From the NCBI GenBank assembly GCA_947632745.1, contig CANRQH010000034.1, positions 1-12,632 on the forward strand: a stretch of 12,632 nucleotides of DNA, read 5' to 3'. Both the position numbers and the translations under genes were made by a program. The notes under the pieces were generated by a model. That model saw only the letters and a program-made list of their open reading frames with translations. It was not told where the DNA came from and ran no database searches. Numbering within the stretch: position 1 is the first letter of the stretch; the number at the start of each line of letters is the position of its first letter. Origin of the DNA: an uncultured Clostridia bacterium (GTDB lineage: Bacteria > Bacillota > Clostridia > TANB77 > CAG-508). Below are positions 7,071-12,632 of this stretch, one piece after another.

Positions 7071-7586
7071 ATGAGTAATTTACAAGCAAAAGAATATAAA
7101 GATTTTGAGAAAATTAAAAAAATTAGAGAGGATGGAACTGAATATTGGAATGCTAGAGAACTAAGTGAAGTTTTGCAATATAAACAATGGAGAAATTTTG
7201 CGAAAGTTATAGATAGAGCAAAATTAGCATGTCAAAATAGTGGAAAAGATATTGATTACGATTTTGCTGAGGTTAGCAAAATCGTTGAAGCAGGTGCGTT
7301 ACAGAAAAAAGTAGTTGATTACGAGCTATCAAGATACGCTTGCTATTTGATAGTTCAAAATGGAGATATAAAACAATGGAATCAAATGTTGTTAGAAGCT
7401 GCCCATAATGCAGGGGTAATAACAAACCAAGAATATGCAGAATTTCAAAATTCTGGATATATGGGATTGTATGGAGGGTTAACGGTTGAAGATATACATA
7501 AAAGAAAAAAATTGAAAGAGAAGGAAAAAATGCGAAAGGAGAAATCTTATGGACTGGACAAAGGAGCAAGAGCAAGCAATATATAA
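7071..7586 (+). CDS. dinD: DinD-like DNA-damage-inducible protein, internally shortened
   Basis: Residues 1-99 match the DinD family well: FEKIKKIREDGTEYWNARELSEVLQYKQWRNF, AKLACQNSGKDIDYDF, LSRYACYLIVQNGD. After QNGD the family normally continues with a segment around AQTYFAIQTRRQEL. Here the text jumps to KQWNQMLLEAAHNAGV and FQNSGYMGLYGGLTVEDIHKRK, which belong further on. By comparison with the family from memory, roughly 60-70 residues are missing in frame, and the usual C-terminal part (GSTELAANLFR) is also lost. The protein is 171 residues against about 270 in E. coli. The last 13 residues are read from addA's 5' end. I chose ATG 7071 with GGAG at 7058-7061; a TTG at 7056 also opens the frame. 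E. coli DinD is reported to act on RecA filaments. This copy may be a remnant or a mini-form. Confidence 0.82.
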   Translation: MSNLQAKEYKDFEKIKKIREDGTEYWNARELSEVLQYKQWRNFAKVIDRAKLACQNSGKDIDYDFAEVSKIVEAGALQKKVVDYELSRYACYLIVQNGDIKQWNQMLLEAAHNAGVITNQEYAEFQNSGYMGLYGGLTVEDIHKRKKLKEKEKMRKEKSYGLDKGARASNI

Positions 7587-10500
7587 ATCAAATGCTAATA
7601 TTTTAGTTGCAGCAGCAGCAGGAAGCGGAAAGACAGCAGTTTTAGTAGAAAGAATTATTAATAAAATAATAAAAGAAAAAATAGATATAGATAAGCTTCT
7701 AGTTGTAACATTTACAAATGCTGCAGCATCTGAGATGAAAGAAAGAATATTAAAAGCAATATACGAAATAATAGACGGCATAGATGAGAATAAAGATAAT
7801 GATATAAACAAAGAAGATATTTATGATGAAGAAACAATTAATCATCTTCAAAGACAAATAACGCTGCTTAATAAAGCCAATATATGTACAATAGATTCTT
7901 TTTGTCTAGATGTTATAAGAAATAATTTTTTTGAAATAGATATTTCTCCCAATTTTAGAATAGCAGACAATTCAGAAATTAGCTTAATAAAACAAGAGGT
8001 ATTAGAAAAATTATTTGAAGAAAAATATGAAAATCATGATAGTGATTTTGAAAAATTAATAAAAACATATACTTCATACAGAGATGATACACCTTTAAAA
8101 GACTTAATTTTAAGAATACACACATATATTGGGTCAAATCCATATCCATTAAAATGGTTAGAAAATCAAATTCAAAAATTTAATATTGAAGATATAAAGC
8201 AAGATTTTTCTGAAAACATTTGGGGAAAAATTTTACTTAAAACCATGAAAGAAGAATTAGAAGATGGAATAAAAAAGTTAAAAGCAGAAGTAAAAAGACT
8301 TTCAGTAGAAAAAAATTTAGAATCTTGCATAAGAGTTATACAATCTGATATTGTACAATATGAAACTTTATATGCCAATTTAGATAATTGGGACAAAGCA
8401 TATGATATAGCAAATAAAGTAGACCCTTCAAGATGGTCAGCACCAAGAAAAGTAGAAAGTGACGCAATAAAAGATGTAATAGAAAATGCCAAAGGTGTAA
8501 GAGATAATATAAAAGATATTTTATTAGCAAAAAAAGGAAAAATATTTTCATCAAATTCTGAAGAAGCCAATAATGACTTAATAGAGATGTATGAAATATT
8601 AACAAAACTTAAAAATTTAATAATAGATTTTGATAAAGAATTTAAAAAAGAAAAAAAAGAAAAAAATATAGTAGATTTTAGTGATATAGAGCATTTGGCA
8701 TTAGAAATTTTGGTTAAAAATGAAGATGGAAAAATTCAAAGTTCGGAAATTGCAAAAAAATACCAAGAAAAATTCCAAGAAATTGCAATAGACGAATATC
8801 AAGACAGCAATTTAGTGCAAGAATATATATTAACTTCAATTTCTAAAGGCAACAATATATTTATGGTTGGAGATGTTAAACAAAGTATATATAAATTTAG
8901 ACAAGCAATGCCAGATTTATTTTTAGACAAATATAAAAATTATAGCGAAAATGAAGCAAATGAAAAAGGCCTAAAAATAAAACTTTTCAAAAATTTTAGA
9001 AGTAGGCAAAATATATTAGATATTACAAATTTAATATTTGAGAATATTATGGGACAAGACCTTGGAGAAATAAATTACACAGAAGAGGAATATTTAAATT
9101 TAGGAGCAAATTATGAAGAAGCAAGACAAAGTATGACTTCTGAAATAGACATATTAGATGTTAAAGAAGATACAGAAAATAAAGAAGATGAGCAAGAAGT
9201 TGAATCAAATAATAATGAAACAATAGCAAATACCGACATAGATATTTCAGACGAAAATGTAGATGAGGACGAATCAGAAGAAGAACAAGTACCACAAGAA
9301 AGAATTGAAGATATAGAGTTAGAAGCTAAATTTGTTGCTAAAAAAATTAGAGATTTAATAGATAGCAAATTTCAAATATATGATAATAAAAACAAATTGT
9401 ATAGGGATATACAGTATAAAGACATAGTGATTTTGCTTCGTTCAACAAAAGAAAAAGCAAATATATTTGAAAAAGAGCTAATAAAGCAAAAAATAGATGT
9501 ATATTCAGATATATCCGCAGAATACTTAGATTCATATGAAATACAAATAATAATGGATTTATTAAAAATAATAGACAACCCATACCAAGATTTGCCACTT
9601 GTTCATATTATGCTATCATGTATAGGAATGTTTACAAATGATGACTTGCTTGAAATAAGACTATGTGACAAAAATTGTGATTTTTACACTGCAATGCTAA
9701 AAGCAAGGCTTTGCGTAGGAGAAGATTTAAAACAAAAGATACAAACCTTTTTAGACAAAATAGAAGATTTTAGAGATAAAAACAACTATATGGACTTAGA
9801 TGAACTAATATGGACAATTTACGAAGAAACAGGATTTTTAAACTATGTAGCATTAATGCCAAATGGTGAGCTTAGATGTACTAATTTAAAAATGCTTTTT
9901 GAAAGAGCAAAACAATATGAATCAGCTTCATTTAAAGGATTATTTAATTTTATAAATTTTATAGAAAAAGTAAAAGTAGGAAGTGGAGATTTAGAAGCTG
10001 CAAAACTTATTGGAGAAAATGAAAATGTAGTAAGAATTATGAGCATACACAAAAGTAAAGGACTTGAATTTCCTATAGTATTTTTATCTAGCACAGGGTC
10101 AGGCTTTAATATGAAGGACTTAAATGCAAAAATTTTATTACATCAAGACTTGGGAATAGGTGTAAAATATATTGATTATGAAAAACAAATAAAATATGAC
10201 ACATTATCTAAAATAGCTTTAAGAGAAAAACTTTTAGAAGAAAATTTAGCAGAAGAAATGAGAGTACTCTATGTTGCACTAACAAGAGCTAAAGAGAAGA
10301 TTTTTATTACAGCAATAAAAAAAGACTTTGAAAAAGAAAATAAAAAAATGCAAGACTTAGTAGATATGTATAAAAAAGAAGATGGCAAAATAAATCCTAT
10401 ATTATTAAAAAAACATAAAAAATATATTGATTGGATATTGTTAGTTTATTTGTACAATAAAGATAGTGTTAAAGATATTATAAAGCTAAATGTATTAAAG

Positions 10501-11370
10501 AAAAAAGACATAGTAAAAGATTTACAAATTGGCGATGAAGAAGAAAAAAAGACAGATATATTTGAAATTTTAGAAGAGTATTCTAAAAATGTAAAAGATG
10601 AAGACATAGTAACTTTAAAAAATGAATTGGCATTTGAATATAAATTTAAAGATTTAATAAATGTTCCAACAAAAGCATCTGTAACAGGCATTGTTCATAA
10701 AAATATTGAAAAGCAAAATTATTCTTTAGAAATGGAAAATGATGCAGAGGATGATTTAAATGAAGAAATTGAAAATGAAAACGAAAATAAAACTGAGCAA
10801 GAAGAAATTAAAGAATTCCCAAAACCAAAATTTTTAACAGGAACAGAAGAAGAAAAAATAACACCAGCAAAAAAAGGAACTCTAGTTCATTTATGTATGA
10901 AAAATTTAGATTTTTCACAAGAATATGATTTAGAAAAAGTAAAAGAATTAATACAAGATTTAAAAGCAAGACAAATTATAACTGAAAAAGAAGCGGATTC
11001 TATAAATGCACAAATAATTTTACAATTTACTAAATCAAATATTTGGCAAGAACTAAAAACAGCCAAAGAAACACACAAAGAAGAACCATTTTATATAAAT
11101 GTACCAGCAAAAGATGTAGTTGATGTAAATATAGATGAAAATATATTAGTTCAAGGTATTATAGATTTGTATTATATAAATTCTAATGATGAGCTAGTAT
11201 TATTGGATTACAAAACAGATTTTATTGAGCAAGGCGAAGAGCAGGTTTTAATCGATAGGCATAAACCTCAGTTAATGCTATACAAAGAAGCATTAGAAAA
11301 TGCACTAAACAAAAAAGTAAGCAAGGTTTATATTTATTCAACAACACTTGGGAAAGAAATTTTAATTTAA
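7549..11370 (+). CDS. addA: ATP-dependent helicase/nuclease subunit A (AddA/RexA)
   Basis: AddA is the UvrD-like helicase plus nuclease subunit of the AddAB complex, which resects double-strand DNA ends for RecA loading. The 1,273-residue protein is complete. Walker A is AAAAGSGKT (about 22-30). DEYQD (415-419) is Walker B, followed by GDVKQSIYKFRQ (about 441), LFKNFRS, IHKSKGLEFP (about 835) and VLYVALTRAKEK (about 906-917). The C-terminal nuclease motif is LLDYKTD with Asp1220, Lys1222 and a downstream Q-LMLYKEAL. Two acidic, low-complexity insertions are seen at about 535-590 and 1060-1085. The start has AAAGGAG (7535-7541) seven bases upstream. The gene overlaps dinD by 38 bases, which suggests coupled translation and shared SOS control. 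No addB is next to it in the window, whereas many Bacillota have addB just upstream. No in-frame CGG occurs in its 1,273 codons. Confidence 0.97.
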   Translation: MDWTKEQEQAIYKSNANILVAAAAGSGKTAVLVERIINKIIKEKIDIDKLLVVTFTNAAASEMKERILKAIYEIIDGIDENKDNDINKEDIYDEETINHLQRQITLLNKANICTIDSFCLDVIRNNFFEIDISPNFRIADNSEISLIKQEVLEKLFEEKYENHDSDFEKLIKTYTSYRDDTPLKDLILRIHTYIGSNPYPLKWLENQIQKFNIEDIKQDFSENIWGKILLKTMKEELEDGIKKLKAEVKRLSVEKNLESCIRVIQSDIVQYETLYANLDNWDKAYDIANKVDPSRWSAPRKVESDAIKDVIENAKGVRDNIKDILLAKKGKIFSSNSEEANNDLIEMYEILTKLKNLIIDFDKEFKKEKKEKNIVDFSDIEHLALEILVKNEDGKIQSSEIAKKYQEKFQEIAIDEYQDSNLVQEYILTSISKGNNIFMVGDVKQSIYKFRQAMPDLFLDKYKNYSENEANEKGLKIKLFKNFRSRQNILDITNLIFENIMGQDLGEINYTEEEYLNLGANYEEARQSMTSEIDILDVKEDTENKEDEQEVESNNNETIANTDIDISDENVDEDESEEEQVPQERIEDIELEAKFVAKKIRDLIDSKFQIYDNKNKLYRDIQYKDIVILLRSTKEKANIFEKELIKQKIDVYSDISAEYLDSYEIQIIMDLLKIIDNPYQDLPLVHIMLSCIGMFTNDDLLEIRLCDKNCDFYTAMLKARLCVGEDLKQKIQTFLDKIEDFRDKNNYMDLDELIWTIYEETGFLNYVALMPNGELRCTNLKMLFERAKQYESASFKGLFNFINFIEKVKVGSGDLEAAKLIGENENVVRIMSIHKSKGLEFPIVFLSSTGSGFNMKDLNAKILLHQDLGIGVKYIDYEKQIKYDTLSKIALREKLLEENLAEEMRVLYVALTRAKEKIFITAIKKDFEKENKKMQDLVDMYKKEDGKINPILLKKHKKYIDWILLVYLYNKDSVKDIIKLNVLKKKDIVKDLQIGDEEEKKTDIFEILEEYSKNVKDEDIVTLKNELAFEYKFKDLINVPTKASVTGIVHKNIEKQNYSLEMENDAEDDLNEEIENENENKTEQEEIKEFPKPKFLTGTEEEKITPAKKGTLVHLCMKNLDFSQEYDLEKVKELIQDLKARQIITEKEADSINAQIILQFTKSNIWQELKTAKETHKEEPFYINVPAKDVVDVNIDENILVQGIIDLYYINSNDELVLLDYKTDFIEQGEEQVLIDRHKPQLMLYKEALENALNKKVSKVYIYSTTLGKEILI

Positions 11371-11393
11371 ATGGAGAAAATAATATTTAGAAA

Positions 11394-11454
11394 TGTCGAA
11401 TTTTGTCGATGAAAAGTTAAGAAAGATTCTTAAAATTCATTGCAAAATTCGACA
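11394..11454. repeat. Spo0A-box-like TGTCGA repeats within an inverted repeat
   Basis: TGTCGAA at 11394-11400 and TGTCGAT at 11404-11410 are direct repeats exactly 10 bases apart. TTCGACA at 11448-11454 is the inverted copy. Seen as a whole, TGTCGAATTTTG (11394-11405) pairs with 11443-11454. An inner hairpin TTAAGAA/TTCTTAA (11417-11423 and 11427-11433) lies in the loop. TGTCGAA is the known Spo0A-box heptamer, and tandem boxes 10 bases apart match a Spo0A-dimer site. The nested stem could also be a terminator for addA, but no T-run follows. Confidence 0.55.
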
Positions 11455-11859
11455 ATTTATGTTTAAATAGGATTATGCAATAAATATTTTATATTGTGAA
11501 AGAGTTTATAAATTTTAGTTTATTATTTTTCTAGTTATTTTAATTTATTAAGAAATTGGCAATTTGATTTGTGCAAAAAATTATATACTTAAAACCTAAA
11601 GAATTTTTAAGAAAGTTTTCAATTTGGAAAGTTTAAAATTAAGCTTATTTAATATCGAAAATCTAATTTCTAAGAACAAAATTATTAATATTTAATTATT
11701 TATTCAATGATTAAAACAAAAACACAATTTATGTTTTTTTGTTTATTAAAATTAAATCATAAGTAAAAAAAGTTAAATCTTTAATATTATTCATGGAAGG
11801 AGGGGAGAAAAAAGAATAAAAGTAGCAAGAAAATATTTATTGTAAATTCAATAAAAAGT

Positions 11860-11897
11860 ATATCAGACTACTTGAATAGACAAAAAAAGTCTGATAT
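11860..11897. repeat. Inverted repeat overlapping the promoter-like region before the Rpn gene
   Basis: ATATCAGACT (11860-11869) is perfectly repeated in inverted form at 11888-11897, with an 18-base loop. The right arm overlaps the predicted -10 and the -35 lies in the loop. In RNA this would be a 10-bp hairpin ending three bases before the ribosome binding site GGAGGA (11901-11906). It may be an operator, or an RNA structure that modulates translation. Confidence 0.7.
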
Positions 11898-11900
11898 AAT
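11872..11900 (+). promoter_or_regulatory. Promoter-like sequence before the Rpn gene
   Basis: TTGAAT (11872-11877) and TATAAT (11895-11900) have a 17-base spacer, the same pattern as the uvrC and dinD promoters. If used, transcription would start at about 11906-11907. That is inside or after the ribosome binding site (11901-11906) and only six bases before the ATG, making the message almost leaderless. An upstream promoter is therefore also possible. Confidence 0.5.
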
Positions 11901-11912
11901 GGAGGAAAGTAA

Positions 11913-12632
11913 ATGAAAGAAAACGAAACAGAAATTAATAAGACTAAAGGGACACAAAATGGAGAAAGAAAAAAATTACCCCTAAGTTCAGATATAGTAT
12001 TTAAAAGAGTATTTTCGAAAGAAGAAAATAAAGGGTTACTAAAAAGTATATTAGAGGCAATACTAAAAATAGAAATAAAACAAATAGAAATAAAAAATCC
12101 AGAAATACCACGAGAGTTAAAAGATAGTAAAGCAGGAGTACTAGATATAAAAGTAGAGATAAATGAAAATACTATCATCGATGTTGAGATGCAGGTTGCA
12201 AATATGCATACTTTTATTAACAGAAACGAATTTTATTTAGTAACAACAGCAGCGAATGAAGCAAAAAAAGGAGAAGATTATTTCAAACTAAAAAAGACAA
12301 TAACGATTGCCTTATTATGTGAAAATATAATAGAAAGAAATAGTTATTTTCATACAGCACACATGAAATTTGAACCATATGACAAAGAAACATATATAAA
12401 TATGGGATATAAAAAAGAACAAGGAACAGTAACAAATAAACTAGAGATGATATTCATAGAAATACCAAAATTTATAGCAAAAAAGCCCGATAGTGAAAGC
12501 TTATTAAATCAATGGCTTTGGCTAATTGCTGGAAGGGAGGAAAAGATAAAAATGGCAAAAGAAAAACACAAAGAAATAGAAAAAGCAATAGAAGTAATAG
12601 ACGAAATGAGTATGGATCCAAAAGAATGGGAA
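11913..12632 (+). CDS. Rpn family nuclease / PD-(D/E)XK 'transposase' family protein, 5' part
   Basis: The first 240 residues are in the window and the frame is open to the end. The N-terminal half has LSSDIVFKRVFSKEENKGLLKSILEAIL, the lead-in of this family. Then comes the catalytic core GVLDIKVEINENTIIDVEMQ: an Asp in LDIK, and E-M-Q in place of the usual E-x-K, as in other Rpn-type proteins. Next are INRNEFYLVTTAANEAKKGEDYFKLKKTITIALL and a Lys/Glu-rich coiled part at the end. Family members are annotated as recombination-promoting nucleases or putative transposases, often in multiple copies per genome. Mobility here is unproven and no terminal repeats are seen. TAA directly precedes the ATG and GGAGGA is six bases upstream, so the start is firm. 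The full length is usually near 290-320 residues. Confidence 0.88.
   Translation, partial: MKENETEINKTKGTQNGERKKLPLSSDIVFKRVFSKEENKGLLKSILEAILKIEIKQIEIKNPEIPRELKDSKAGVLDIKVEINENTIIDVEMQVANMHTFINRNEFYLVTTAANEAKKGEDYFKLKKTITIALLCENIIERNSYFHTAHMKFEPYDKETYINMGYKKEQGTVTNKLEMIFIEIPKFIAKKPDSESLLNQWLWLIAGREEKIKMAKEKHKEIEKAIEVIDEMSMDPKEWE

Larger units (their letters stand above)
11371..11912. other. 542-base AT-rich stretch without a convincing gene
   Basis: I find no protein or known RNA here. The left end carries TGTCGA repeats and nested inverted repeats (11394-11454). The middle (about 11460-11780) is simple A/T-rich DNA with a weak hairpin near 11714-11744. A strong purine-rich ribosome-binding-like sequence, AAGGAGGGGAG (11794-11804), is followed by no usable start codon; the ATG just before it opens only eight codons. 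The right end holds the promoter-like region and inverted repeat before the Rpn gene. It could be decayed gene or mobile-element debris. Confidence 0.6.

Noticed and set aside
9111..9368. Ser-rich minus-strand open frame inside addA
   Set aside because: It is the complement of the acidic GAA/GAT-rich linker of AddA, with no start signals.
11714..11744. A/T-only hairpin around AAACAAAAAC and GTTTTTTTGTTT
   Set aside because: It needs a bulge, has almost no G-C pairs, and such stems are common in DNA this AT-rich.
11837..12178. Minus-strand open frame of 113 codons opposite the Rpn gene
   Set aside because: It lies antisense to a clear family match, has no ribosome binding site, and is a hydrophobic shadow of A-rich coding sequence.

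Overview
The window reads as a low-GC Bacillota chromosome of the clostridial type. The reasons are a PolC-type replicative polymerase, an AddA-type recombination helicase-nuclease, strong AGGAGG-type ribosome binding sites, TTGAAT/A-17-TATAAT promoters, and codon use dominated by AGA, ATA, AAA, GAA and TTA. I cannot name a species. There is no rRNA, tRNA, CRISPR array or intact insertion sequence that I can see.

Layout from left to right. The 3' end of polC (+) enters at base 1 and ends at 1242. It faces glmS (-, 1412-3262) across a shared hairpin terminator. glmS is divergent from uvrC (+, 3434-5225), and each has its own promoter in the 171-base gap. After the uvrC terminator comes a gene for an unrecognised multi-membrane-span protein (-, 5296-6549). 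Its base composition and codon use look foreign, and it has its own promoter and a near-perfect ribosome binding site. Divergent from it is a small 51-residue protein (+, 6751-6906). Next is an apparent DNA-damage unit: a shortened dinD (+, 7071-7586) overlapping addA (+, 7549-11370), read from a promoter whose spacer holds a LexA-box-like sequence. About 540 bases of very AT-rich non-coding DNA follow, with a Spo0A-box-like cluster of repeats at its left end. An Rpn/PD-(D/E)XK 'transposase' family gene (+, from 11913) then runs off the window.

Functionally the window is rich in replication and repair: polC (synthesis), uvrC (nucleotide excision repair), dinD and addA (SOS response and double-strand-break processing). 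glmS supplies amino sugars for the cell wall.

The most striking observation is that polC and uvrC each carry one extra base, and the two sites look alike. In each, the zero-frame codon is CGG, and skipping its C lets the ribosome read GGN, a glycine that the family sequence expects. CGG is otherwise absent as an in-frame codon from about 3,360 codons of the native-looking genes. It occurs in frame only in the foreign-looking membrane gene (twice). Neither extra base sits in a homopolymer. One reading is that CGG is a hungry or unassigned codon in this organism and triggers +1 frameshifting, similar in logic to the frameshifts at AGG reported in the mitochondrial cox1 of Perkinsus. The dull alternatives are two assembly or sequencing errors, or true mutations.
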